Shown: positions 1 to 4,852 of the stretch, piece by piece
Numbering within the stretch: position 1 is the first letter of the stretch
Layout: each line of letters opens with the position of its first letter
Origin: CAYLKS01 sp964384205 [NCBI: uncultured bacterium]
Lineage (GTDB): Bacteria; JAGOEH01
Reading direction: 5' to 3'
DNA length: 10,156 nucleotides
NCBI GenBank assembly: GCA_964384205.1
Contig: CAYLKS010000085.1
Span: 1-10,156 of the forward strand
The notes under the pieces: generated by a model
What the model was told of the DNA's origin: nothing
Seen by the model: the letters and a program-made list of their open reading frames with translations, nothing else
Database searches by the model: none
Position numbers and translations under genes: made by a program

Positions 1-1
1 A

Positions 2-457
2 GCTTCTAAAATTATCAAACTGAAATTACAAGGATTATCATTTAAGCAAATAAGCCGTGTTTTGGGAATTCCCCAAGGCACGGCTTATCGTTTATACAAA
101 CGGGGTTTATCTGACAAGTCATATTTTGAGAGAATAGGAAATAAAACTCGCAGAAATTCCCGCCCATTTTGCCCGCTTTGGGAAAAAGATTTAAAGTGGA
201 TAGAAATTCTTTATGTCAAGCTTCCATTATATCTTTCTCATTTTATTCCTCCCGATTCTTTGGAATTCCAAAGAATTTATGATTACTTTTTAGATTTTGC
301 ATATACGACCCCACAAATTCTTTCTGCTAGCAACCCCATTGCCTATTTTTGGGGTTGCGTACGCAAGCGGATTTGTGGGGTTTTTATTAACGATATTAAA
401 AAAAAGGAGGTGAGGCTAGAATGTTTAAAATGTGCGGGTAGGGGAAGACCCCTTTAA
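2..457 (+). CDS. 5'-truncated helix-turn-helix protein
   Basis: The frame is open from base 2, so the gene starts outside the window; about 151 codons remain. The first 35 residues (LKLQGLSFKQISRVLGIPQG, then TAYRLYKRG) have the spacing of a helix-turn-helix of the sigma-region-4 or resolvase C-terminal kind: a hydrophobic helix, a turn at GLS and a recognition helix after GIPQG. A TTG at 62 is in frame but would delete half of this motif, so I do not treat it as the start. The rest is unrecognised: it is rich in aromatics and Pro around codons 60-105 and ends with Cys pairs (WGCVRKRICG, then LKCAGRG). The 3' third is encoded across a long nested inverted repeat at 308-381. The gene may be a small DNA-binding regulator of the element; its function is not known. 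Confidence 0.6.
   Translation, partial: ASKIIKLKLQGLSFKQISRVLGIPQGTAYRLYKRGLSDKSYFERIGNKTRRNSRPFCPLWEKDLKWIEILYVKLPLYLSHFIPPDSLEFQRIYDYFLDFAYTTPQILSASNPIAYFWGCVRKRICGVFINDIKKKEVRLECLKCAGRGRPL
308..388 (+). promoter_or_regulatory. Nested inverted repeat with T-tract
   Basis: An 11-bp outer stem (308-318 ACCCCACAAAT with 371-381 ATTTGTGGGGT) encloses a 9-bp inner stem (330-338 GCAACCCCA with 350-358 TGGGGTTGC). A 12-bp palindrome, TTGCGTACGCAA, overlaps the inner stem's 3' arm at 355-366. The outer stem is followed by TTTTT at 381-385. It lies inside the open frame of the first gene, so as RNA it could be an intragenic or 3'-end terminator, and as DNA a cruciform or nicking/recombination site. 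Only the complementarity is seen; the role is inferred. Confidence 0.55.
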
Positions 458-475
458 AACTCCAAGTGCCCGCAC
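421..475 (+). promoter_or_regulatory. Leader hairpin with minimal ORF
   Basis: A good Shine-Dalgarno (AAGGAGGTGAGG, from 407) precedes an ATG at 421 that reads only six codons (MFKMCG) before TAG at 439-441. The stop lies inside a nested hairpin: outer GTGCGGG (432-438) with CCCGCAC (469-475), inner AGGGG (440-444) with CCCCT (449-453). The next gene's SD follows five bases later. The first gene's frame also runs through here to 457. It could be a translational attenuator for the gene at 494, but no terminator T-tract is present and the minimal ORF may be fortuitous. Confidence 0.35.
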
Positions 476-493
476 TACAAAAAGGAGGTTAAA

Positions 494-1171
494 ATGTGTG
501 AGTTTTTCAGCTTTGCAGTAAAAAAGGATGGGGCAATCTTAGCTCTACTTGGGGCAGAAAGAACAAGATATTTAGCTGAAGGGAAAAACCCCGATTCTCA
601 CAGTTTGATTTGTGAACATTTCGGGGTTAATGAGGACGACACTTGGAAATTTGAGATTGAAATGACAAAAAATGATATTGAGCGGTTGACACAAGCCCCT
701 TTAACTGTCCAAACTATTGAGGAATTGGAAAAACATTATGATGGTGGAATTGATTTTAAAGAGTTTCCTACTGATTTTTTGCCTCGGATTCAGTTTTGGC
801 TTGAACAAAACAAAGATAAAATTATTGAGGCTGGCAATCTAAAATATGGGGCTGATTTAGTAGAGACCATAATAGGTAAGATTCCCGCTCAATTTGAAGT
901 TATTCTTGCATATCCTAGACTTGGGTCCCAAATATTTTCTGAATTGACAGTAGATTTTGTACCAGTCAAAAACAAAACAGATTGGTATAAAAAAGATGAT
1001 ATCAGATTGATAATCAAATTAGAAAGAGAAAATACTTATTCAAGATTATTTGTTTCAAGATATATCCACGAATACGCAAGAGTTATTGACGGTACTGCTC
1101 AAAAATTTGAGGAATACCGCATAGTAGTTTATGGGATAACCAAAACCAGAAAAGAGGGAGAAATGATTTAA
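494..1171 (+). CDS. Phage-type protein with MCxF...DSH N-terminus
   Basis: The longest gene here (225 aa), started at ATG 494 behind AAAAGGAGGTTAAA. The N-terminus MCEFFSFAVKKDG, the DSHS at residues 34-37, the EHFG at 41-44 and the WKFE at 51-54 match, from memory, a widespread but uncharacterised family in phages and other mobile elements: MCxFxSF, then a [D]SHxxIxxxFG block, then W/KFE. A cysteine directly after the initiator Met is conserved in that family, as in N-terminal Cys hydrolases, but I see no other catalytic signature. The C-terminal 120 residues contain a Lys/Glu-rich mixed alpha/beta stretch with no motif I know. No membrane segment or signal peptide. It is the best indication that this is a phage-like element. 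Family placement is moderately sure; molecular function is unknown. Confidence 0.75.
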   Translation: MCEFFSFAVKKDGAILALLGAERTRYLAEGKNPDSHSLICEHFGVNEDDTWKFEIEMTKNDIERLTQAPLTVQTIEELEKHYDGGIDFKEFPTDFLPRIQFWLEQNKDKIIEAGNLKYGADLVETIIGKIPAQFEVILAYPRLGSQIFSELTVDFVPVKNKTDWYKKDDIRLIIKLERENTYSRLFVSRYIHEYARVIDGTAQKFEEYRIVVYGITKTRKEGEMI

Positions 1172-1190
1172 AAAAACAAGGAGGTAAAAA

Positions 1191-1286
1191 ATGTGTAGAA
1201 AAGAATTTAAAAATCTTTTATTGACGCTTAGGCGTCATCTTATAGGGGCATTAAAAGCGGTGGAGGAGATTTTAAAATTATTATAG
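1191..1286 (+). CDS. 31-aa amphipathic peptide, possible leader peptide
   Basis: A textbook ACAAGGAGGTAAAAA sits just before ATG 1191 and the frame runs 31 codons to TAG. The peptide (MCRKEFKNLLLTLRRHLIGA, then LKAVEEILKLL) is basic and heptad-like with regular Leu, as in an amphipathic helix. Two RNA stems overlap the reading frame: TGACGC/GCGTCA at 1222-1237, and the 5' arm AGCGGTGGAGG at 1256-1266, whose partner lies just past the stop. Translation would therefore open the second stem. That arrangement suits a leader peptide controlling the terminator at 1318, but it could equally be a small structural or regulatory peptide. No family recognised. Confidence 0.6.
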   Translation: MCRKEFKNLLLTLRRHLIGALKAVEEILKLL

Positions 1287-1303
1287 TTTAAGCCTCCACC
1301 GCT
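1256..1303 (+). promoter_or_regulatory. 11-bp stem bridging ORF end and 3' region
   Basis: AGCGGTGGAGG (1256-1266) pairs perfectly with CCTCCACCGCT (1293-1303), enclosing a 26-nt AT-rich loop that holds the stop codon of the 31-aa ORF. The next structure downstream is the terminator at 1318, so this stem may be part of a terminator/antiterminator switch, or may protect the 3' end. The pairing is seen; the switch is inferred. Confidence 0.5.
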
Positions 1304-1317
1304 AAAATTAGCGCTCG

Positions 1318-1351
1318 GGGCAAGTCTTTTTAAAGGGCTTGCCCTTTTTTT
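1318..1351 (+). terminator. Rho-independent terminator
   Basis: GGGCAAG (1318-1324) pairs with CTTGCCC (1338-1344) over a 13-nt loop, followed by seven T (1345-1351). It closes the first transcription block. Genes downstream restart with SD sites but no obvious TTGACA/TATAAT promoter nearby, so either read-through is regulated or an undetected promoter lies between 1352 and 1467. Confidence 0.85.
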
Positions 1352-1399
1352 GTTTTGACCCGTTTAAGGGGATTATGAAAAAGGAGGTGATAAATTTAA

Positions 1400-1465
1400 A
1401 TGTCAGATTTAATCATCTTTATAATTTTAGTTTTGGTACTAAAAACATTAAAAGGAGGTAATTAA
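1400..1465 (+). CDS. 21-aa hydrophobic micropeptide
   Basis: ATG 1400 is preceded by AAAAGGAGGTGATAAATTTA, a strong SD with about 9-nt spacing. The 21-residue product is MSDLIIFIILVLVLKTLKGG plus Asn: residues 4-14 are purely aliphatic/aromatic, followed by Lys residues. It could make a short membrane-inserted helix resembling small phage or toxin-like membrane peptides. Its stop at 1463-1465 falls between the next gene's SD (AAAAGGAGGT) and ATG, so the two are almost certainly translated together. At 11-12 hydrophobic residues it is too short to span a membrane comfortably, and no known toxin family is recognised. It may also serve only as a coupling ORF. Confidence 0.5.
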   Translation: MSDLIIFIILVLVLKTLKGGN

Positions 1466-1467
1466 AA

Positions 1468-1671
1468 ATGTTATCTAGGAAATACTATAAAATGATAGCT
1501 AAAGTTATGAATGACTTAAGACCTATTCAAACAGATTTGGAAAATAAAGAATGTTTCATTATTAGAAAAAGACAATGGGAAAAGACAGTTTTAAAATTAT
1601 GTGAGATTTTCAAACAGGATAATCCTCGTTTTGATAGTCAAAAATTTATTAATGCCTGTTATGGCAAATAA
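1468..1671 (+). CDS. Small hypothetical protein (67 aa)
   Basis: ATG 1468 follows AAAAGGAGGTAATTAAAA, directly after the stop of the 21-aa peptide. The product is basic and probably all-helical (MLSRKYYKMIAKVMNDLRPI, later KRQWEKTVLKLCEIFKQDNP and FDSQKFINACYGK). The FDSQKFINACYG ending resembles small phage-borne proteins whose last helix carries an F-x-x-A-C-x-x motif, but I would not name a family. It has two Cys and no zinc motif. The next gene's SD begins within a few bases of the stop, which supports one operon. Confidence 0.75.
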   Translation: MLSRKYYKMIAKVMNDLRPIQTDLENKECFIIRKRQWEKTVLKLCEIFKQDNPRFDSQKFINACYGK

Positions 1672-1690
1672 ATAAAAAGGAGGTGATATC

Positions 1691-1858
1691 ATGCGTTATT
1701 TAAATGATGAGTATTTAGATATTTATGACCAAGAGGAACAAGAGATTCAATTTTTAAAAGAGAATTTAGACCTAAATCTTAATATTAATGAAGCATTAGA
1801 TTTTGTGGAATGGCAGCTTGAGCAATTTGACGAAAAAATAAATATGCAATTATCCTAA
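1691..1858 (+). CDS. Small acidic hypothetical protein (55 aa)
   Basis: ATG 1691 follows AAAAAGGAGGTGATATC and opens a 55-codon frame ending in TAA. The protein is very acidic and helical (MRYLNDEYLDIYDQEEQEIQ at the N-terminus; ALDFVEWQLEQFDEKINMQL near the C-terminus), with leucines spaced as in a short coiled coil. No Cys, no motif, no family recognised. Acidic small proteins of this size in mobile elements are often DNA mimics or anti-repressors, but nothing here goes beyond charge. Its last codons form the left arm of the first 20-bp TGC...TGGCA site (1845-1864), so coding sequence and site overlap. Confidence 0.7.
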   Translation: MRYLNDEYLDIYDQEEQEIQFLKENLDLNLNINEALDFVEWQLEQFDEKINMQLS

Positions 1859-1891
1859 GTGGCAATTAATATGCACAAAAAGTTAATGGCA
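1845..1891 (+). repeat. 20-bp site family, sites 1-2
   Basis: Two sites of a dispersed 20-bp family: 1845-1864 TGCAATTATCCTAAGTGGCA and 1872-1891 TGCACAAAAAGTTAATGGCA. They start exactly 27 bp apart and both lie in + orientation. Family pattern: AATATGC on the left and (T)AATGGCAAA on the right, exactly 20 bp from TGC to the final A. Probably protein-binding sites. Confidence 0.75.
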
Positions 1892-1919
1892 AAATTAAAT
1901 AAAAAATAACAAAATAATA

Positions 1920-1966
1920 TGCAATTGGTATAAATGCCAAATAATATGCCAAAATTCCTAATGGCA
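1920..1966 (+). repeat. 20-bp site family, sites 3-4
   Basis: Sites 1920-1939 TGCAATTGGTATAAATGCCA (right arm diverged to TGCCA) and 1947-1966 TGCCAAAATTCCTAATGGCA. The spacing is again exactly 27 bp. Site 4 has symmetric arms TGCCA/TGGCA, which suggests that the recogniser is dimeric. The pair lies 25 bp upstream of the zinc-ribbon gene at 1991 and just before its SD. Confidence 0.75.
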
Positions 1967-1990
1967 AAAATTAAAAAAAGGAGGATTTAA

Positions 1991-2176
1991 ATGGCAATAG
2001 CTAGAGGTGGTTCTGTTTGGAATAAAAGAAAATTATATAAATGTCCTAAATGTCATAAAAAAGGTGTTTATGAAACGTGGATTCATGGAGTAGGCTTGAT
2101 TACTAGATGTAGATATTGCAAAAGATTAACTCATGGAGATATTAAAGATTACATGGAGATTTATAAAGAAAAATAA
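1991..2176 (+). CDS. Small zinc-ribbon protein (61 aa)
   Basis: ATG 1991 sits behind AAAAAGGAGGATTTAA. The 61-aa product has a four-Cys zinc ribbon: C18-x2-C21 (YKCPKCHKKG) and C40-x2-C43 (TRCRYCKRL), 18 residues apart, with a basic N-terminus (ARGGSVWNKRKLY). This is the usual layout of tiny phage and plasmid zinc ribbons that bind nucleic acid or protein; the target cannot be told. It is flanked on both sides by clusters of the 20-bp sites (sites 3-4 upstream, 5-8 downstream), so it may be expressed as a short unit. High confidence that it is a gene and binds metal, none on its role. Confidence 0.85.
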   Translation: MAIARGGSVWNKRKLYKCPKCHKKGVYETWIHGVGLITRCRYCKRLTHGDIKDYMEIYKEK

Positions 2177-2186
2177 AAAAATAATG

Positions 2187-2200
2187 TTTTAGACCTAAAA
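2187..2200. promoter_or_regulatory. 14-bp palindrome
   Basis: TTTTAGACCTAAAA has perfect 6-bp arms around a 2-bp centre. It lies between the stop at 2176 and the first of four tandem 20-bp sites. It may be an operator or a weak stem; there is no T-tract long enough for a terminator. Confidence 0.3.
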
Positions 2201-2206
2201 TAAATA

Positions 2207-2307
2207 TGCGATTTTCACTAATGACAAAAAATATGCCAAAATTGCTGATGGCAAATAATATGCGATTTTCACTAATGGCAATTAATATGCGCAAAATGTT
2301 AATGGCA
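2207..2307 (+). repeat. Four tandem 20-bp sites in 27-bp phase (sites 5-8)
   Basis: Sites start at 2207, 2234, 2261 and 2288, each exactly 27 bp after the previous one: TGCGATTTTCACTAATGACA, TGCCAAAATTGCTGATGGCA, TGCGATTTTCACTAATGGCA and TGCGCAAAATGTTAATGGCA. The 7-bp linkers read like aaaaata, aataata and attaata. The last site ends 8 bp before the -35 box of the promoter at 2316. The cluster looks like a cooperative regulator-binding array or iterons; its position just upstream of -35 favours transcription control. Confidence 0.85.
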
Positions 2308-2315
2308 AAAAATTA

Positions 2316-2344
2316 TTGACAAAAATAAATAAACATGCTATAAT
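2316..2344 (+). promoter_or_regulatory. Strong sigma-A type promoter
   Basis: TTGACA (2316-2321), 17-bp spacer ending in TGC (extended -10), TATAAT (2339-2344). It drives the gene at 2372 and those after it. Sites 5-8 abut it upstream. A near copy of the whole module lies at 3790-3845. Confidence 0.9.
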
Positions 2345-2371
2345 ATATAAAAAAAGAAGGAGGTAAAAGAT

Positions 2372-2716
2372 ATGAAGGTAATCGGACAAATTAGAATTGG
2401 AGATGATAACGATATTTTACACAAATATGATACAGAATTTGAAGTTAATGATGAGGATGAGTTAATAGATATCGTTGAGGAAACATTGATTGAAGAATTA
2501 GCAAACTATTTAGGAATTTCTGAAAAAGAAGTAAAAGAAAACAAGACAGATTTTGGCGACCCCGAATTTTTTGGAATTACTTATGATAAATGTGTATGTA
2601 AAGAATGTCCAGATAAAGAAATTTGTGAATATAGAAAAAATGGAGAATTTTGCGAGTATTCTCATATACCTTATACAGCAAGTTTCATAAAAGAAAAGGA
2701 GGTAAACAATGATTAA
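2372..2716 (+). CDS. Acidic protein with C-terminal Cys cluster (114 aa)
   Basis: First gene after the 2316 promoter; ATG 2372 behind AGAAGGAGGTAAAAGAT. Residues 1-60 are acidic: a beta-type start (MKVIGQIRIGDDNDILHKYD), then a helix rich in Glu/Asp (EDELIDIVEETLIEELANYL). Residues 74-98 hold a metal-site cluster C74-x-C76-x2-C79-x5-C85-x8-C94-x3-H98, which would suit zinc or an Fe-S centre. I know no family with this order; the N-terminal region resembles small phage proteins with a conserved 'GxI.I...' strand. The last codons overlap the next ATG by eight bases, so translation is coupled. Confidence 0.85.
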   Translation: MKVIGQIRIGDDNDILHKYDTEFEVNDEDELIDIVEETLIEELANYLGISEKEVKENKTDFGDPEFFGITYDKCVCKECPDKEICEYRKNGEFCEYSHIPYTASFIKEKEVNND

Positions 2717-3128
2717 GAAAAATGATTTAAAAGATTTATTACTTTGTGAGATTTTAGATTGCGGATATAGAGATGTAGAAAGATTTATTGAATTACTCAA
2801 TAATTACATAAATAAACGATATACTATTAAAGGAAAAAAAAGATTTATCGGTGAAGAAAATCTAGATTTTATCGGAGATTATTTAAAGGAAATTGCGGAT
2901 GCTAAAAATGTCTTAGATGTAAATAATCTTTATTATTGTCTTTTTAATGAAATAATTCAAAAATTATCTGAAATTTATAATGTCAATTTAGCAGATTATG
3001 ACAATTCTTATTACAATTACCTTGATAGCCACTTGTGGATAGATTTTGACAAATTAGAAAAAGAAAATCCTCATCTCACAAAAAAAGATATTAAAGAATT
3101 GAAAAAAATAATTGCAGATTATGAATAA
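2709..3128 (+). CDS. Hypothetical protein (139 aa)
   Basis: ATG 2709 lies inside the end of the previous gene (8-base overlap), with AAAAGGAGGTAAACA as SD. The product is predicted mostly helical and Lys/Asp/Asn-rich. Recognisable stretches are LLCEILDCGYRDVERFIELL at the N-terminus, a Tyr/Asn-rich middle (NVNLADYDNSYYNYLDSHLW) and ENPHLTKKDIKELKKIIADY at the end. The C-terminal TKKDIKELKKII could be a small helix-hairpin, but I cannot name a fold. No membrane segments. Part of the co-directional operon from 2316; function unknown. Confidence 0.85.
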   Translation: MIKKNDLKDLLLCEILDCGYRDVERFIELLNNYINKRYTIKGKKRFIGEENLDFIGDYLKEIADAKNVLDVNNLYYCLFNEIIQKLSEIYNVNLADYDNSYYNYLDSHLWIDFDKLEKENPHLTKKDIKELKKIIADYE

Positions 3129-3146
3129 ATTAAAGGAGGTTTAAAA

Positions 3147-3341
3147 ATGGCAAATTTAGAATTAACTAAAATTGAAAAAGAAATTGAGGAAAAAGAAATA
3201 GAAGTAAAATTAAATCTTAAAAATTTATATCTTGATTTTATTGAATGCTACTTATTGATGATAAAGGCATATATGACATTATTAGAATTAGACCTAAATG
3301 TATTAGAAAAATTAAAAGAATTAAAAGAAGGAGGTAATTAA
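3147..3341 (+). CDS. Coiled-coil-like small protein (64 aa)
   Basis: ATG 3147 follows TTAAAGGAGGTTTAAAA. The whole protein looks like one or two long helices: a charged Glu/Lys N-terminal half (LTKIEKEIEEKEIEVKLNLK) with i/i+3/i+4 hydrophobics, then a hydrophobic middle (YLDFIECYLLMIKAYMTLLE) and a Leu-rich tail ending KEGGN. This fits a coiled-coil oligomer, or a peripheral membrane helix. No family recognised. The next gene's SD (AAGGAGGT) is inside its last codons and its ATG follows the stop by one base. Confidence 0.8.
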   Translation: MANLELTKIEKEIEEKEIEVKLNLKNLYLDFIECYLLMIKAYMTLLELDLNVLEKLKELKEGGN

Positions 3342-3342
3342 A

Positions 3343-3567
3343 ATGCAAGTACTAACAAAAAATGAGCTAAAAAAAGGATTGAAAGTAAAGATGGAATGGA
3401 AGGGAAAAATCTATGAAGGGATTATTATTAATGAACCAAAGGATGATGCCAAGGAATCTGCACGTTTGACACGAGGCAGATTTATCTCTATTAAAATTCA
3501 AACAGATACAGGTAAAATTCTTAATATGCCTTACACTAATAGGGCAAAATATTATGTCTTAAATTAA
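3343..3567 (+). CDS. Small all-beta protein, possible SH3-like barrel (74 aa)
   Basis: ATG 3343 with AGAAGGAGGTAATTAAA as SD. After a short helix (LTKNELKKG) the sequence alternates as beta strands: LKVKMEWKGKIYEGIIINEP, an Arg/Asp-rich loop, RFISIKIQTDTGKILNMPYT, and YYVLN at the end. This pattern of five short strands, with 'G-x-x-Y-x-G-x-I' between strands one and two, is like SH3/Tudor-type barrels common in small phage proteins. That is a fold guess from pattern only, and no binding residues can be assigned. It ends 17 bases before the next start. Confidence 0.8.
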   Translation: MQVLTKNELKKGLKVKMEWKGKIYEGIIINEPKDDAKESARLTRGRFISIKIQTDTGKILNMPYTNRAKYYVLN

Positions 3568-3584
3568 AGAAGGAGGAAATAAAT

Positions 3585-3755
3585 ATGGTACAATTAACTT
3601 GCATTTTGGATTTATGCCCAAAAAATAAGACAATAGTTAATTATAAAAGATGTATAAATTGTAAATATTTTAAAGGACAAAAAAATATTGGTACTATTCT
3701 TTGCAATCATAAAGAAGCAAAAACAGACCCAAAAAAGAAAGATGGGATGCCTTAA
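3585..3755 (+). CDS. Small Cys-rich protein (56 aa)
   Basis: ATG 3585 follows AAAGAAGGAGGAAATAAAT and reads 56 codons to TAA. Cysteines at 6, 11, 23, 26 and 40 plus His 42 make a likely metal site. The core RCINCKYFKGQKNIGTILCN is the C-x2-C-x-Y/F-F...C-x-H pattern of short bacterial and phage proteins that bind zinc or a small Fe-S cluster. The tail is Lys-rich (KTDPKKKDGMP). Last gene of the operon begun at 2316; about 115 non-coding bases with a 20-bp site and a new promoter follow. Confidence 0.75.
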   Translation: MVQLTCILDLCPKNKTIVNYKRCINCKYFKGQKNIGTILCNHKEAKTDPKKKDGMP

Positions 3756-3789
3756 AAAAAGCTAGTGGAATATTGCATATAATTTAATA

Positions 3790-3809
3790 TGCGCAAAATG
3801 TCAGTGGCA
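3790..3809 (+). repeat. 20-bp site 9
   Basis: TGCGCAAAATGTCAGTGGCA, differing at three positions (two of them TTA to CAG) from site 8. It ends 7 bp upstream of the -35 box at 3817, the same geometry as site 8 and its promoter. Confidence 0.85.
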
Positions 3810-3816
3810 AAAAATA

Positions 3817-3845
3817 TTGACAAAAATAAATATTTATGCTATAAT
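3817..3845 (+). promoter_or_regulatory. Strong sigma-A type promoter, copy of the one at 2316
   Basis: TTGACA (3817-3822), 17-bp spacer ending TGC, TATAAT (3840-3845). The box and first spacer half (TTGACAAAAATAAATA) are identical to those at 2316, so the site-plus-promoter module has been duplicated or conserved. It drives the gene at 3872 and those after it. Confidence 0.9.
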
Positions 3846-3871
3846 ATAATAAAAATAAATTGGAGGTAAAT

Positions 3872-4219
3872 ATGAAATATCAAGCATTATTAGTAAGTTA
3901 TGATGGAGATTATGTTACAGACTTTGAAGGAAAGACAATTAATGAAGTTTTAGAACAATTAGTAAATAGAGGAAGTTATTGGTGGTTTTTTCCTTTTGAA
4001 TTTATTATCAAAAATCCTTTAAAAAATTTGAATGGACGTATTATAGATGCACCAATAAAAGTATTCAAAAATAAAAGAATTAAAACTGTATTAGAAGCCT
4101 TTAAAAAAACTTATAAAGAATATAAAAATCAAAACATTGAGGCAGAAATTTATTTAAATTTAGTAGCTAATGAGATTAGAAAAAATTATAAAGGAGGTAT
4201 AAAAAATGAGAATTATTAA
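3872..4219 (+). CDS. Hypothetical protein (115 aa)
   Basis: I use ATG 3872, which has TTGGAGGTAAAT as SD; an in-frame TTG at 3860 is the first base of that SD region and is not a credible start. N-terminal MKYQALLVSYDGDYVTDFEG looks like a beta strand-turn-strand, followed by a helix (TINEVLEQLVNRGSYWWFFP) with a WWFFPFEF patch, and a long Lys-rich C-terminal helix (KTVLEAFKKTYKEYKNQNIE). The 'DYVTDFEG-x-T-I-x-E-V' motif recalls small phage proteins with a ribbon-plus-helix fold; no family named. First gene of the transcription unit from 3817; it overlaps the next gene by 14 bases. Confidence 0.85.
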   Translation: MKYQALLVSYDGDYVTDFEGKTINEVLEQLVNRGSYWWFFPFEFIIKNPLKNLNGRIIDAPIKVFKNKRIKTVLEAFKKTYKEYKNQNIEAEIYLNLVANEIRKNYKGGIKNENY

Positions 4220-4394
4220 AGAATCAGAAATTAAAGAATTATTGAATTCTAAAAATTTACCTATTAAAACACATCTTTTTGCAAAAGAAAATAATATTGC
4301 AATCAAAACTATTGTTAATACTCACATGTATATTTGTTTATTTCCCTTTGATATTTTACATTTTATTTGCATAGAAAGTCAGAAAAAATTGTAA
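4206..4394 (+). CDS. Small hypothetical protein (62 aa)
   Basis: ATG 4206, inside the end of the previous gene, with AAAGGAGGTATAAAAA as SD. The product starts with a basic helix (MRIIKESEIKELLNSKNLPI) and continues into LFAKENNIAIKTIVNTHMYI and a hydrophobic C-terminal stretch (CLFPFDILHFICIESQKKL). The segment THLFAKENNIAIKTI has the length of a degenerate helix-turn-helix, but key positions are not convincing. Membrane insertion is possible for residues 43-56. Unknown function. Confidence 0.7.
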   Translation: MRIIKESEIKELLNSKNLPIKTHLFAKENNIAIKTIVNTHMYICLFPFDILHFICIESQKKL

Positions 4395-4405
4395 AAGGAT
4401 ATATA

Positions 4406-4440
4406 TGCTGAAAATTAATATGGCAAAAATACTGATGGCA
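4406..4440 (+). repeat. 20-bp site family, overlapping sites 10-11
   Basis: TGCTGAAAATTAATATGGCA (4406-4425) and TGGCAAAAATACTGATGGCA (4421-4440). The right arm of the first is the left arm of the second, so they start only 15 bp apart. They lie in the 88-bp gap before the gene at 4483, where I see no TTGACA/TATAAT promoter. Confidence 0.7.
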
Positions 4441-4482
4441 AAATAATATGTTTAAAAAAATTAAATATGGAGGTATAAAAAA

Positions 4483-4851
4483 ATGAAAATAGAAAATCAA
4501 AAACTTATTTTGGAATACTTTGATGAAACTTGGGGTTCATGTCGCCATTGGCAGATTGTGGAATCTTACAGAGAAATTCAAAATAAAAATGATTTTGAAA
4601 ATATTATCAAAGATAAGAATGGATGGATTGTAGCATGGGAAGGAAATTGTATTGAAAAACAATTTAATGACTCAAGGAGAAACAGACACAGACAAGCATT
4701 CTATGAATTCAAATTACCTCAACTATGCATTGTAAAAAGATTTGTTAAAAACTATCCATCATGTAATAAAAAAAGATGGCAAAAATACTTTGAATATTTG
4801 TTAATTGAAAATGGACAAATAATCAATAAAAAAACAATAGGAAGGGTTTAA
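4483..4851 (+). CDS. Hypothetical Trp-rich protein (122 aa)
   Basis: ATG 4483 behind ATGGAGGTATAAAAAA. A basic 122-aa protein with many aromatics: DETWGSCRHWQIVESYREIQ, NGWIVAWEGNC, a strongly basic patch (NDSRRNRHRQAFYEFKLPQL) and KRFVKNYPSCNKKRWQKYFE. The Arg/His/Lys-rich middle suggests contact with nucleic acid. Cys residues are scattered and do not form a ribbon. No family recognised. It follows sites 10-11 and leads directly (1-base gap) into the next gene. Confidence 0.85.
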   Translation: MKIENQKLILEYFDETWGSCRHWQIVESYREIQNKNDFENIIKDKNGWIVAWEGNCIEKQFNDSRRNRHRQAFYEFKLPQLCIVKRFVKNYPSCNKKRWQKYFEYLLIENGQIINKKTIGRV

Positions 4852-4852
4852 T

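Noticed and set aside
62-64. TTG start for the first gene
   Set aside because: The frame is open to the window edge and the TTG falls in the middle of the helix-turn-helix motif.
330-381. Integron attC-like recombination site
   Set aside because: Nested arms are suggestive but the GTTRRRY/RYYYAAC core ends are absent.
1374-1465. ATG at 1374 reading through the SD of the 21-aa peptide
   Set aside because: Its frame passes through both SD sequences and ends at the SD before 1468; a shadow of the 1400 frame.
2510-2800. 96-codon minus-strand frame opposite the 2372/2709 genes
   Set aside because: No SD or promoter on that strand; Phe/Ser/Ile-rich composition is the antisense of Lys/Glu codons.
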